The notes below the pieces were generated by a model. The model had not been told where the DNA came from and searched no databases. It saw only the letters and a list, made by a program, of their open reading frames with translations. 64,000 bases of DNA from Leuctra nigra (Eukaryota; Arthropoda; Insecta; Plecoptera; Leuctridae). The position numbers and the translations under genes were made by a program. Location of the stretch: assembly GCA_934045905.1 (NCBI GenBank), contig OW203762.1:28118345-28182344 (forward strand), read 5' to 3'. Of the stretch, positions 23,766-35,645 are shown one piece after another. The stretch's first letter is position 1, and each line of letters opens with the position of its first letter.

Positions 23766-26700
23766 CTACCGTCTCCTACCGTCTTTCATCTTTCCTTTAG
23801 TGCCAGACTTCGGAGGAGGCTGAAAATCACTGTCAGAATTTGAGCTGGACTCTTCAATAACCATTGGTCTTTTACGACTATGTTCCACAACGCTGTCAAC
23901 ACTGTCATCATCCGAGAGCTCAATACATGCGACAGGTTGGGGTTTTGCAGTGACTACAGACTTCGGTTTAACCGACAAAAACCCAAGTTCATACTTAGGT
24001 TTAACATCTACTGATTCTTTGATTTCTCGACATGTGGAAGCACTAGAATCGTGTGTTCTCGAAGACTTGGGTTTACTTGACTTACACATTGGTTTTGATT
24101 CGGACTTGCCTGAGCTTGTTTTGCTGTTTTCGATGTGAACATTACTTGATGTCACCGTTGAGCTTGCTTCCGATCTCCCCGGCTCTTGAATCGAAGGCAA
24201 ACTCTTGCCTGGAACCGTCATCAGAATCTTGTGCTTTCCAGAATACACTGCAGATTGTCTTATACCTGAAACAAAGGTTAATAAAAATTAGTTTTACTCA
24301 TGGTTTTAGTGAGCGAGCGAAGCGAGCGTCTCCTTTTGGCTCTTTTGGCACAAACCTCTGTTTTTTTTTTGTGTGTTATTTTTTTTTTTTTTTTTCTTTT
24401 ACTGAGGCTACATAGGTCACAGATTTTCTTCGATCGAGCTGAAATTTTGCACACATGTTCGGACATTCTCTGGGCGTTGCTGACCCCAAATTTTTTTTAA
24501 ATCCATTCATTGGCTAAAATTTAAATAAACATCTCCTGATGGTAGGTTGAAAAATGGCAATGGTCTTCTATAAAACTGATCAAACTCATATTTTGGCTAT
24601 ACAGGTCAGTTTTTCTTCGATCGAGCTGAAATTTTGCACACATGTAAAACCAACCTTCTCTGTTTACAGACACTAATTTTTTTTAAATCCATTCATTGGT
24701 TAAAATTTAAATAAATATCTCCTGATAGGCTGAAAATGAAAACGGTCTTCGATAATTCTGATCAAACTCATATTATGCATGATCATTAAGACCAACATTG
24801 TCTCTTGTTTTACAAAATTTCATCCCGATGGGGCGATGCCAAGCTAGGACGACGGGATCGGCCACTTTGGCGCTAGCGTCGAGGCTGTGCTTTTCAAATC
24901 AACGCATTTCTTACCCCACAGTCCGTATTTTTATGTTATATTATAAGAATTAATGTTGATATTTGGTTATTTAAAGAAATAGTGGATAATTATTAGAAAT
25001 GATAGTGTAATAATGATATTTTGATCATATAATGACAGATCACAGAATTATTTTTGTTTCCAGTGCTCTCTTGAAATGACTCACTGCTTAATGGAATTTT
25101 GTAACTTCCAATTAAAACAATTGAGAGGGTGTCGCTTCAGATTGAAATAGAATTTGCTTTAGATATTGCACTATCTTCTTATTTTTACACATTTAATTAT
25201 ACTAGAGTAAAAAATTTATGTATCTAAACAGTGAGTACATCTTCTTACGCATGTCAAAATAAAGTTTCGCGAGTTTTAATTCTGAGTGGCACGAACAGCT
25301 TACTTCACACTTGTCACAAAACCGATGGCAGCACCCTAGCGGGAGATAGTTTGGCTAGTGCCCTATCAGTTAAGAACGTATAAACTTATTGACATTTTTC
25401 AAATCTGTCAGATATGAAGTATCGAAATGAATGTTTTCCAGTGCCACTTGAATTGAATCTGATTTGCTATATTTACCAGGGTGCTTAGATGCTATTTTCA
25501 AGTTTGATGAAAAGCATATACTTTTATGTTCATTTTTAGTGATCATATTTCTATTCAATATGGATGTAGGTATATGTTTTCTGTGCGTTGTGTACGCATT
25601 TCCGGTTCGAGAATTTGCACGTACCCGTGCTCGCTCATCAACGCGTTACACTGAGCGTTTTCCTAGTTAAACTAATTATAGAATGTTGGCACATATACAG
25701 ATAGTCCTACTTACATCTCAACAAAATTCAAAAATGACAAAAAAAATCAGAAATTGACAAACAAAACAAATGCTATGTACTTTGTATTGGTCATTTCCCA
25801 GAGTCTACACGAGTTCAGCTCCGGATCATCATCTCTGTGCATATAATATGGTAAGAAATGTGTAACTACAAGATATCTTTGTGAGTGGCCATGTGTTTAA
25901 CAAATTATATTTGGAGCTTATGGTCTTACAATCAGTTCAGTTACAAAAGCTCAGATGGCAATCATGTCAAAATGTTGCCAAATAGTCAAATATACTTTTT
26001 ATGGAATAATAATTTAATAACTAAGAAGACAATAATAACTAATAATTACCAAGTTTGAGATACGTGTTTGTCCTGAAAGCCGTGATCTGGAAGTCTTCCT
26101 TCAAGTACTTGTTGATGAGAAGGAAAGCAATCACGTCTTCGGCTGCTTCGCGTGAGAAAGTCGGCAACGGAATGGAACTCATGCGAATCTCTATTGGTCC
26201 CTTTCTGAACCAAGCGTCAACAAGCATTTGCGCTGAGGACATTCAAAAACCATCTCTGTTCACAAACAAGCAAGCTACCAGAGAATATTTCATTCGGATG
26301 AGATACTCACCAGTCACAAACTTCTTGCTCGTTAATGCTTGTTCGAGCATGGTGTAGATTTCCAGGCATGACGCTGTGATGTCTCTTTGCTTTGGCTCTC
26401 TTCGATGCCGGCAATGATCGCACATCGATGCACAGTCTTTGCTCTCCCACGCTTCTTCAAACTGAGCAGCGATCAATTCCCGGCGACAACTGAAACTCAT
26501 TTAAATTATTAGTTTACGAAATTCCCTTTGTCCATGGTCGTTTTTTGGTTAAAGAAAAATCGGTTATTATGTTTGATCAAATTGCCATAAAACACTTCTT
26601 TCTTTAATAGCTATTTGCTCACACAGTACAATAGTGGAAATCTTGATGCTAGCACAGTACCTTTATTCTACCCGTGTCTACATTTCAATCTTACCTAATC

Positions 26701-29700
26701 ATTAAAATTAATGAGGTAGGTAAGTAACTGACTGTAAAAGCCAAAACTTATTGAAAGAAACCATTTCTACTAATTTTTAGAAAATAAGATTGGTTTACTA
26801 TTTGAATTGATACCTTGTTTGATCGAGGCAGTAGCCAATCATGTTGTAGAGTTTGTCGATTGCAACCGGCTGGGCGTAAACCATCGAGCTGAGTTTGAAT
26901 ACGTCATTCAGCCGATAAAACATGATGCACGTTGCTGATTCGTTGTCCCGACCAGCTCTGCCGCTCTCCTATAACATCGTTATCATTTCAAGACCATTCA
27001 CTTAGATGTATGTATCAGGCGTAACTAGTCTGTTATGATGATATAATTAGCAATTGATACTAATATCAATTGTTTGAAGTTTGAAGAGCTGACTGAAATT
27101 TACGCCCAAGTAACTCACTTGGTAGTAGCTCTCCATCGACTTGGACAAAGCGTGGTGAATGACGAAGCGGACATCTGGCTTATCAATGCCCATACCGAAT
27201 GCTATCGTTGCTATGACAGCCTGCAGCTTGCCACTCAGCCATTCGGTGTGAACTCTGCAACGATAGTTAGCGTCCAACTGGGCATGGTAGCAATCCACGT
27301 TCAGTCCCCAATTCCTCAGATCATTCTTCAGATCTTCACAATCCTTCACTGTTGTTGTGTAGATTATACCAGACTGGCCTTCAAAGCGATTTGACAGCAT
27401 CTTGGCTAGTTCTTCTACACACTCTTTACTGTTAGATGATTTGTCACGAACCTAGAAGACAATATACTTGTAATTTATTTAAAAATAATAAAATATTAGA
27501 AGTGACTCATAATTTTGTACATAAATTTTTCCTAGGTAAGTTGTATAATTAATTAATTATTAATAATATACTTTACCAACGCTATAAATTAGTTTGATAT
27601 GTATTTTATCAGTGGCGGCCGGTGCCTTGTCTAGTAGGTGGGGCGCAATACCGAAGTTGTCCTCGACCCCAGGGGGGGTCTGGGGGGAACCCCCAGCCAG
27701 CGGAGTCAACCCGCCGGAGGCGGAAATTTTTGAAATAATGAACACTATCAAGTCATAAGTTAATGATTTGGGAGCGTTCCATTTAAGTTTAGAGTAGTTG
27801 AGAAATCGCACTTATTACGTCGTGCGGTAAGTAGTTTCTTCTGTCATCAAAAGCATAGCCGGGTTTTCTCTGATTCCGCACCAAGTAGAGGCGCGCTTTT
27901 TTTATCAGGTTTCCCCGTAGCCGTCTCATTTTCATCTTGCATATGATTCCATTTTATTTTTCCATACTTATATTGTTGTTGATTCTTATATTGTAGCCTG
28001 GATATAATATTGTTCCATGAATTCATTAAAGCATTGTTGAGTTGACACTCAACTCAACAATGAGTCTGGTAGCGATTGGACGAGTTTTCCTATTGTTGTT
28101 AAAAATTCGTTCTTAGTGCGCATACGATACGCCATTTTCGACGATTTTGGAAAACATTCATTGGCTTATATTTCTATTAGGTAAATAAAGAGCAAGCAGT
28201 GAAACAAAATAACGCGTTTATAGTTCACAACCACACATTCATGTGTGCCATTCCATCCAAAGATAAAAACATTGATTTGAGAATTTTGTGTACTAAGAAG
28301 ACACACAGCTCGACAAAGTTGATGCGCCACTTACATTATGAGTCTAGTAGAGTAGGAGACAATGATGTACCGATAGGTACTGATGAACAAAACATAATTT
28401 ACACTGATAATTATTTAATTTATCTGAAGAAATCCATAAGAAAAACATTAACGCTTCAAAACGATTAGCGGGAACGTTGAGTGATGGACGAGAAGTATGA
28501 TCCACGAGCTAAAAGCATCAAGCCCGATGATTGCCGAATGCCGTCGGCACAAAGATTCTGTGCCCCAACACCGCGGTTCGGCTCGAGCGCTGCTATGGCG
28601 AGAACGCAAGAGCGCATGCGTCAACTTCTAGAATGACGTCACGAGTGGGGCACGGTATTAGCTGTGCCCCTGGTTGCCTACCCAGCCAGGTGCCGCTAAG
28701 ATTTCAAGCGGGCGACAGAATATACAGTAATTTCATTGATTTGGAGAGCGTATGGATGGGACTTTCAACATTTTACATTACAAATTGAACATTTAAATTG
28801 TTCAAATTGAACATTTAATTTGTTCTCAGAATAATTATTGGTTGTTATTTGCAGAATATTATAATAAATCATTGAGGAATTAAATCATATTTTTTTTTAG
28901 GTATAACCTGATATTTTAGGTAGGGCACGTGCCCCTGTGCCCCAATGCACCAGCCGCCACTGTATTTTATGTAATATGATCGAGAAAAATATTCAAAAAT
29001 TAGGTGAAGAAACAAATTCAGCATTTGAGCAAAAGTAAGCTAGGTAAAAATTGTTACCTCGTAAAATAGATTGGGTCTGTTGAAAGGCGCCTTGATGACA
29101 AGACAGCCTTGAATGCCGAGCATTTTCTGCACGTCGATCAGGACTCTGGTCGTTGCCGTAGCTGTGACTCCGAGCATCGGAACGTCCGGGAACATGGCTT
29201 TCACAACACCTAAGTACTTGTAGTCTGCAATCCAATCAACAGATGAGATCCAGTCAACACAGACATTGTCTAGCCAGATACATCCTATCCATATCCTCTC
29301 CTGTTATTGGCACATTACGCAGATGATGCCCCCTTGCACGCAGTTAAAAGTGTCAATGCAATGTGGACTGTGATCGTAATATCCCAGATCTCCATATTCA
29401 ATACCAGGCACACCATGGGCCAGTGTCTTTGCTAGGTACCTAATGTTATTGAATAAATCTTAGCAAAATATAACGTGTTGCTGCCAAGTTAAAATAAGTA
29501 ATTCTTTCTAGTATGATTGTTAATTTGTTTCTTCCAACAAACTCTAATTTCAGACCCTTGACAGATGTTGAAAGAAATTACCTAAATAATGTTACTCGAG
29601 TAGGTATAGTTTACCTGGCCGGAAGTCATGTCCCCACTGTGAGCAACAATGTACCTCATCGATAGCAACAAGACTCAGATGTTTCTTTGCGTAACATTTC

Positions 29701-31426
29701 TGAAGGTTTGACATGAAACGTTTACTCTTAGCAAGCTTCTCGGGAGTGACATACAACAATTTCATGGAGGAATTTGGAGTCACCATTTCCTAAAACAATA
29801 TTAAGATAATAGATATAATCATATAAGAATAGGATTTGGAATCACAAAAAGTAGGTAACAACATCTGCTAATACGTAATAAATCTCTAGAGTGACTTGAC
29901 ACCAAAATCCAAATGTATACCTACTAATATGTGTTAGCAGATATCTTTTTGTGAATCTAGGTCTACGGTACAATATCAAAAGTGTGAAATTAATCTCATA
30001 CTATATAATTTGTAATATTGAGCTAAGATAATAACTAATAGTTAATTAACAGCATTCATTTTACCTTTTGGACACGATTTACCTCCTCCTTGCTTGAGCT
30101 GGCATTCAGAAGGGCTGCATCAACTTTCAGTAACTTTAGAGCCATTATTTGGTCTTCCATTAGTGCTACTAGCGGCGAAATTACCAGAGTCAATCCTACA
30201 AACAGGTTAATGTAACTTTAAGGATTAAGGAAACTTAAGTCGAGAGTCATCAGAATAATCATGATCCCTGAAAGAAGTAGAACACAAGAAAATAATCTAT
30301 TCTACCTTCTTTGATGAGAGCTGGCAACTGATAGCATAAGCTTTTCCCCCCTCCTGTAGGCATTAAAAGAATTGCATCTTCGTTGGAGAGAACTGCATTG
30401 ATAGTCGGAAGTTGACGCTCACGAAACTTGGGTATTTTGAAAACAGAGTTACGAACTGAAGTAACCTTTGAGGACCATGGGAAATCTGAAATGAAGATAC
30501 AATGTCAATTAGTTGATTTTTAAATTAGAATATTTTATATGTTTTAGTAAGTCAAAGAAATGTAACACAGCTTAAAAACTACCAACTAATTCAATTTGGA
30601 AAAAAATTAAATTATAAAATTGATAAGAATTTCCTAACAACAAAGCTATCACTATTAAAAATTACTTGGTGTAGTAGGTACCTCGCACATTAACTATTTT
30701 CAAATTTCATATTGGATTGAGCTTTAACTAATAGACAACATCATAAACTATCAGAGCTCTCTGGCGGGAGAAATATCGGCGCGCATTGCCTATCGGGTAC
30801 CTGGTTCAACCCAACCTGCAGTCTCTACGCGTAGTCTGTATACATCTCATATGATTAGGTATAAATTCAAGTCTGTACGACATTGAATAAATGAAAACTA
30901 TTTGAACAACTTGTTCTTAGATGTAAACAAATCCAATAATTACGAATTAAATATAATATCGGGACATTTCCACGTCAATTAATGAGATAATGGTGAATTT
31001 CCTTTTGAATGACGCTCCTCAGCCAATGAGAGGCGAGCATTCTGCTCTGGAGCTGAAGACTGTAGGTTAGTCACGCCCCAAATACACCGCCATAATATGG
31101 TTTCCGCGCATGCGAAGTAGGTTTGTGATGTTGTCTAATACCACCGTCTATCTACTTGATGGAAGATCAACGACTCGATTGTTGAATACAGACCAATTGT
31201 GTACCTATTTTATGTGCTCAATAAATTACATTATTATTTAGTATGGCCCTACCGTTACGGTTCCAATCCCGATTAGCCAGTGATTCACTCTTCCGCAACA
31301 ATGCAGCATCCTTTAATTTTCCTTTTCGCTGAAGAAGGAACTCTTTTCTATCATTGAGTTGTAATATTTTGTTCTCAATGTCTCTAAGTTCTAAATCAAC
31401 AGCTGTCAACTCTTCATCATCTTCCA
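23766..31426 (-). CDS. RECQL: ATP-dependent DNA helicase Q1 (RecQ-like)
   Basis: Ten exons in transcription order: 31426-31253, 30485-30306, 30195-30065, 29789-29615, 29224-29058, 27451-27119, 26968-26814, 26489-26311, 26232-26050, 24265-23766. All have GT/AG borders and matching phases. The joined length is 2177 nt; one A from an upstream exon would complete ATG (A|TG at 31426), giving 725 residues against 649 for human RECQL. Visible motifs: N-terminal coiled helix ([12 protein letters not shown]); motif 0/I with Walker A MPTGGGKS (GGGKS 103-107); DEVH box (206-209); TATAT motif [20 protein letters not shown]; motif [10 protein letters not shown] (388-395); Zn-ligand cysteines in the RecQ-C-terminal region (CASMCDHC); winged-helix region ending [20 protein letters not shown]. 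RecQ1 unwinds forked DNA 3'-5' and promotes branch migration in replication and repair. The last exon is a basic/serine-rich tail with CIELSDDD (673-680), a good SUMO-interaction motif. The start exon is not located. Confidence 0.95.
24400..24790 (+). repeat. Direct repeat of about 186 bp in the last RECQL intron
   Basis: CTTCGATCGAGCTGAAATTT at 24428 recurs at 24614, followed in both copies by TGCACACATGT, AAATCCATTCATTGG and ATATCTCCTGAT-like blocks. Upstream (24309-24330) is GAGCGAGCGAAGCGAGCG, and a related CTGAAATTTTGTACACAT occurs at about 50158. Confidence 0.7.
27610..28962. mobile_element. Non-autonomous hAT element (1,353 bp) in a RECQL intron
   Basis: Ends CAGTGGCGGCCGGTGC and GCACCAGCCGCCACTG are inverted repeats typical of hAT. 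The 8-bp duplication TATTTTAT is exact (27602-27609, 28963-28970). Inside are a perfect 14-bp-arm hairpin (CATTGTTGAGTTGA ... at about 28033-28063) and one 89-codon ORF (28199-28468) without recognisable transposase motifs. It sits between the helicase exon ending at 27451 and the one starting at 29058. Confidence 0.9.
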
Positions 31427-31569
31427 CTGAAATAATAGATATTTTTAAAATCATAAATAAATTACAGTTCAGTAGCCTCTACGTCATTTTAAAACACTTT
31501 GGAAACAAAACAATAAGCACCAGATCAGGACTCCTCCTCTATTCTAAAATGTCTTCATAATCTCATATT

Positions 31570-31650
31570 ATTGTATTGAACCCAGGTTTGAACCCGTGAC
31601 CTCTCACTTGTCGGGCGAGGGCTCTACCAACTGAGCTATACTTTGCCAGC
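31570..31650 (-). repeat. tRNA-like SINE head (Val-GAC-like anticodon arm)
   Basis: On the minus strand: A box TAGCTCAGTTGGTAGAGC, an anticodon arm CTCGC-CCGACAA-GTGAG whose five pairs close, and B box GGGTTCAAACC. The acceptor stem does not pair, so it is not a functional tRNA. Confidence 0.65.
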
Positions 31651-31668
31651 CGTGTAGTGCAGTACGTC

Positions 31669-32125
31669 CAAGTAACACAGTTCTATCTTATGGTCCAGGT
31701 AAGTCTGGCTGGACACCTATTTTCGAGATTGTTCAAGTGCTCGTAAAATCGAGCGTGATGTCAAAGTGACGTCCATACGAACGAAATAGCATTCAATCTG
31801 CCAGGTCAGTTTATTATTTTGTTTGGTCTGATGTCAGGTGGTTGTAGATCAGGTTGAAATTTGTCTCGAATGATCTCGAAAATAGGTCCCCAGGGTAGTA
31901 GTTCCGTTGGTAGAGATCTCGATCGGCAAGTCAGAGGTCCCGAGATCAAGCCCTAGTAAGGACAGATATTATACAGTAACACAGTTCTATCTTTGGTCAA
32001 GGTAAGTCTGGCTGGACACCTATTTTCGAGGTTGTTCAAGTGCTCGTAAAATCGAGCGTGGCGTCAAAGTGACGTCATTCCGAACGAAATAGCATTCAAT
32101 CTGCTACATCAGTTTATTATTTGAA
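31669..32125 (+). repeat. Direct repeat of about 150 bp (SINE body), two copies around a second tRNA-like head
   Basis: AGTAACACAGTTCTATCTT begins at 31671 and again at about 31974. Both copies continue with AAGTCTGGCTGGACACCTAT, TCGTAAAATCGAGCGTG and AATAGCATTCAATCTGC. Between them (31890-31960) is a degenerate tRNA-like stretch (GTTCCGTTGGTAGAGATCTC, then GAGATCAAGCCC). It lies in the intergenic space between RECQL and PDF. Confidence 0.75.
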
Positions 32126-32596
32126 ATATTGTGATTTGTGGATTGGAAGTACCTAGGTGGGTAAGTATAGGTAGTACCTACCTACCTACTACCCACTAAG
32201 AGTCTTGGGTAAAAACTTACAGTAAAACTTTGTAAAACATAACCTCATCAAAGTTTGTTTACAAGGAATTATCAATCAAAGATTAATTGCATGCTATCAT
32301 TAATACATTCTTATATCTTACTTGAAACTGATATTGATACTCTAAAACTGTCACTCGCAGCGACACCACAATTTTAGTAATTCAATTTATTCACCAAATT
32401 AATAATTATTCACATACAAAGTTGTCACTTGACGTTTTGTTTCCCACACTCGAGTTCAAATTTACTGTGCGCTGCCAACATTACAAAAATGAAAGAAGAA
32501 AACCACCAGCTTACCAAGTAAAAACAGTACACACACAACATGAAGTTCTCGTCTTGACTTTTCTTTGTCAATAAAGCAAGAGTAAAATACTCATAG

Positions 32597-33492
32597 ATGT
32601 CGAGTTTAAGGGTTCTGTCAAAATTATATAGAAGTTGGTGGAATCCAGGGTCCCCTGCCCCACCGTACACGCACATATGTCAAATAGGTGATCCAGTGTT
32701 AAGATATGAAACCTCAAAAGTTGATCCCAAAAATATTAACTCTGACGAATTTCAATTTGTAAGTAAGAATATAAAATTTCAAAACGAATTATTTGTGCAA
32801 TTATTCGTAATACGTGTCTTGTCTAACAGGTAATACACACGTTGCTGCATGTCATGAAACGTTATGGGTGTGCTGGATTATCAGCCCCTCAGATTGGAGT
32901 TCCATTGCAAGTATTTGCGATGGAATTTCCAGAATCGAAACGGAAAGAATTCAGCGACGATACATACAAGCTTCAACAAATGTCCACAATACCATTGAAG
33001 GTGCGTCTAAACTTGGTCTAACCCAAGCTGCATGTACACTCAACTTTTTTACTCTATATTATCATATTTTCAATTTATTCTGATTTGTGTAATTTCTTAC
33101 AGATTTTTATCAATCCCGAGCTTCAAGTAATTAACTATGATAAAATTCAATTCCATGAAGCATGTGAAAGCGTAAAAGGCTACTGTGCCGAAGTGTCTCG
33201 ATATAAGGAAGTTCTCATCTCCGGTTAGTAGCAATCCTCCTAATAATCTTTTCTTTTGCCCCAATTCATTCAATTTTTACATTTATGTCCTTTTACAGGT
33301 TTAGATGTAGAGGGGAAGGAAGTCTCCTGGCAAACTTCAGGCTGGCCTGCAAGAATTATTCAACATGAAATGGATCACTTGCGGGGTAGATTATATACCG
33401 ACGTTATGATTAAAAATACTTTGATGTGCTCTTGCTGGGAAAAAGTAAATCATTTATCAGGGCGAATACAAATCCCGTTTGTTCCCAAATAA
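32597..33492 (+). CDS. PDF: Peptide deformylase, mitochondrial type
   Basis: Four exons in phase: 32597-32758, 32830-33000, 33103-33223, 33299-33492, encoding 215 residues. Peptide deformylase removes the formyl group from N-terminal formyl-methionine of organelle-made proteins and uses a metal bound by one Cys and two His. All three signature motifs are visible. Motif 1 is GCAGLSAPQIG (67-77). Motif 2 is EACES with the ligand Cys132; animal PDF normally reads EGCES here, so Gly is replaced by Ala. Motif 3 is HEMDH (174-178), with the two His ligands and the catalytic Glu175. The N-terminus (MSSLRVLSKLYRSWW) is Arg/Ser-rich without acidic residues, as expected of a mitochondrial presequence. 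The first ATG was chosen because the conserved region starts about 25 residues later. The gene is head-to-head with RECQL, about 1.2 kb apart. ATTAAA at about 33616 may be the poly(A) signal. Confidence 0.95.
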
Positions 33493-34049
33493 GTAATTTT
33501 GTAAATTATATAGGTATTGGAGATTTAAAGCAAATATCAAATAATTTATACTGTCTGCAGAAGTATTTTTGTAGATTTTCCCTTCAATATTCCTCTCGCC
33601 TCCCTACACTGCATTAAATTTTGTACTGCCCACACTAATATTCTGGGCCTTATTGTTGTCAAAAGCTGTTGCTAAATAGTACAAGCAACTTAGGTATTAC
33701 AATTTGAGTAGGTAGTGACAATTCACCAAAAAAATCTATGTCATCAATTTGTTGAAATATTGTTAGTTCTGTTCAGACTTCTTCAATTTCATTAATTAAT
33801 AATTATACAATATCAATGTACCCAATTATTTGCAGACACATAATAATCCTGGATTAATTTATGCCAATCCAAAAAAAAGTGTAACGATCATCTACATTCA
33901 TAATCAGCCTTGAGCGAGATATATTTAGTCTTGTTCCAATTATCCTGAACTTTGTTATTTCATTGGCATTTGCTGGGGGATCAAAATATTGAATGAAACA
34001 TTATGGATTTTAAGTAACTAAACAACAAAGATTTCAAAGACTGATTAAA

Positions 34050-34055
34050 TTTATT
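34050..34055 (-). terminator. Poly(A) signal of RpL22
   Basis: TTTATT on the plus strand reads AATAAA on the RpL22 strand, 55 bases downstream of the stop codon. It is the first canonical signal after the gene. Confidence 0.6.
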
Positions 34056-34109
34056 GACATTGTAATAGTATAAACAATAAATGAAGGACAAGCCTCAATT
34101 ACAAGTCAT

Positions 34110-35087
34110 TTAATCATTATCTTCCTCATCATCGTCGTCTTGGCTATTGATCTGGAAGTAGCGAAGTTCGTAGGAGTCTTTTCCATTTGCTACAACCCTC
34201 AACCAATCTCTAAGGTTATTCTTCTTCAAGTACTTTTTCGTAAGATATTTCAAATATCTCTTTGAGAAGGGAAGATCAGATGTAACTGTAAGCTTCATCT
34301 TGTTCCTCTCAAGGGTGACGACATTCCCGAAATTATTGGTCTTCCCATTAGTCTTGATACGCTCCTGAAGATACTTTTCGAAGTTGGCGACATCCATAAT
34401 GTTATCTTCTACTGGATGAGTGCAGTCGACCGTGTATTTTAGTGTTACCTTCTTCTTCTTCAATCCCTTGCCTTTAATAAACGCCTTCTTCGAAGTGCCA
34501 GGCTTGGCTCCTGCAGCTCCCTTCTTGGTCAACTTGGCTGATGGAGGTTTCTTGACGACTGCGGCTTTCTTTGCAACAGCGGGCTTGGCGGCACCGGCGG
34601 CAGGCTTCTTGGCCGCTGCAGGTGCGGTCGCAGGCTTAGCTGCCGCTGGAGCAGCCGGCTTGGCTGCGGCGGGTGCAGCAGGCTTGGCCGCAGCTGCCTT
34701 GGGAGCGGCAGCCTTCGCAGGCGCAGGCTTCTTTGCAGGTGGGCCAGCAGCTTTCGTGGGTGCCGCGGTCTTGCCCGGAGCTGCAGCTTTAGGTGCGGCA
34801 GCGGCCTTGGGAGCAGCCGCAGCCTTAGGTGCAGCGGCCGCCTTGGGAGCAGCCGCAGCCTTAGGTGCTGCTGCCTTAGCAGGCGCTGCTGCCTTCGGAG
34901 CGGCAGCTGCAGCAGCCTTAGCGGGTGCTGGTTTCTTTGCTGCAGGAGCCGCTGGGGCAGATGCTGGTGCCTTGGTAGCGGCGGCAGGGGCTGCCTTCTT
35001 CGCTGCTGCAGGGGCCGCTGGTTTCTTAGCTGAAGCTGTTGCCGGCTTCTTCTCGGCTGCCGCTGCCGGCTTCTTTGCAGGAGGCAT
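34110..35087 (-). CDS. RpL22: 60S ribosomal protein L22 with histone-H1-like N-terminal extension
   Basis: One coding exon of 325 residues. Residues about 211-325 are the L22e domain: [59 protein letters not shown], then an acidic DDDDEEDND tail. L22e binds 28S rRNA in the large subunit. Residues 1-210 are an Ala/Pro/Lys-rich extension with repeated PKAAAA and KPAAPAAA units; fly RpL22 has a similar H1-like extension, vertebrate L22 does not. Start: the ATG at 35087 is preceded on the minus strand by a run of T and CAG (acceptor) four bases upstream, so the mRNA has a 5'UTR exon further up, probably near 35990. The codons are strongly GC-rich compared with the flanks because of the Ala/Pro content, and this also creates a long meaningless antisense ORF. 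An AATAAA lies 55 bases past the stop (34055-34050). Confidence 0.97.
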   Translation of the reverse strand: MPPAKKPAAAAEKKPATASAKKPAAPAAAKKAAPAAATKAPASAPAAPAAKKPAPAKAAAAAAPKAAAPAKAAAPKAAAAPKAAAAPKAAAAPKAAAAPKAAAPGKTAAPTKAAGPPAKKPAPAKAAAPKAAAAKPAAPAAAKPAAPAAAKPATAPAAAKKPAAGAAKPAVAKKAAVVKKPPSAKLTKKGAAGAKPGTSKKAFIKGKGLKKKKVTLKYTVDCTHPVEDNIMDVANFEKYLQERIKTNGKTNNFGNVVTLERNKMKLTVTSDLPFSKRYLKYLTKKYLKKNNLRDWLRVVANGKDSYELRYFQINSQDDDDEEDND

Positions 35088-35125
35088 GATGTTGCTGAAA
35101 AAAAAAATCAATGTAAGATTTTGCC

Positions 35126-35262
35126 ACAGGCAGAGAGAGGCTCCGGTGGTTTGGCCACATGAAGAGGATGGGCGACAGCCCTAATGTTGGTGTGAACACC
35201 CAACCCCTGACCCATTGAGATGAAACCAGAGGATGGAATATTATTATTATTATCTCCGTGGA
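35126..35262 (+). mobile_element. LINE (non-LTR retrotransposon) 3' stub
   Basis: The frame reads [15 protein letters not shown]..., the phrase found at the extreme C-terminus of many non-LTR reverse transcriptases (RLRWxGHxxRM). A stop and then a short (ATT)n tail (about 35241-35255) follow. It is a 5'-truncated fragment inside the RpL22 5'UTR intron. Confidence 0.7.
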
Positions 35263-35490
35263 GTCCTGTGATTTCTGGAAGTGAGTAATTGAAGGGAAGA
35301 GACAAACAAATGCCTGTTGTCTCGTTTTACAGGTACAGGCAACAAGTGTTGTTATTAAAATACCCTGTTAGAAATACGGCTGGAGTAGATCATGATGATC
35401 AAAGAAATATTTTAAGGGTAGGCTATACAAGCGCTATTTATTATAGCAAGTGCCAGAGCTAGGTAGGTAGTACTACCTAGTACATGGTAA

Positions 35491-35567
35491 TCTCATGAGC
35501 ACCACCCTTTTCATGCACTCTCTGAGAAGGGAAAAGAGAGTGCATGAAGAAGGTGGTGCTCATGAGA
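35491..35567. repeat. Strong hairpin with 33-bp arms
   Basis: TCTCATGAGCACCACC ... TTCATGCACTCTCT pairs with AGAGAGTGCATGAA ... GGTGGTGCTCATGAGA around an 11-base loop. It directly abuts the tRNA-like head at 35560-35645. Confidence 0.8.
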
Positions 35568-35645
35568 CTCAAACCAAGGACTCTTTGACAGTAGGTCCCA
35601 CAGAAAAAGGTAAGCTGTACGCATTTACCCAGTTGAGCTGGGCAA
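35560..35645 (-). repeat. tRNA-derived SINE head
   Basis: Minus strand: CCCAGCTCAACTGGGTAAAT (A box-like) and, 60 bases later, TTGGTTTGAGTCTCATGA (B box-like). Degenerate; no acceptor stem pairing. Confidence 0.5.

Larger units (their letters stand above)
31427..32596. promoter_or_regulatory. RECQL / PDF divergent interval
   Basis: The only sequence between the outermost recognised RECQL exon and the PDF start codon. It must hold the RECQL first exon and probably both promoters, but half of it is SINE-derived. No TATA box stands out. Confidence 0.35.

Noticed and set aside
23591..23800. Short plus-strand coding region
   Set aside because: Overlaps the 3' end of RECQL in antisense and has no recognisable product.
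34420..35184. 254-codon plus-strand frame, Ala/Gly-rich
   Set aside because: It is the antisense shadow of the repetitive RpL22 extension; no homology or context supports it.
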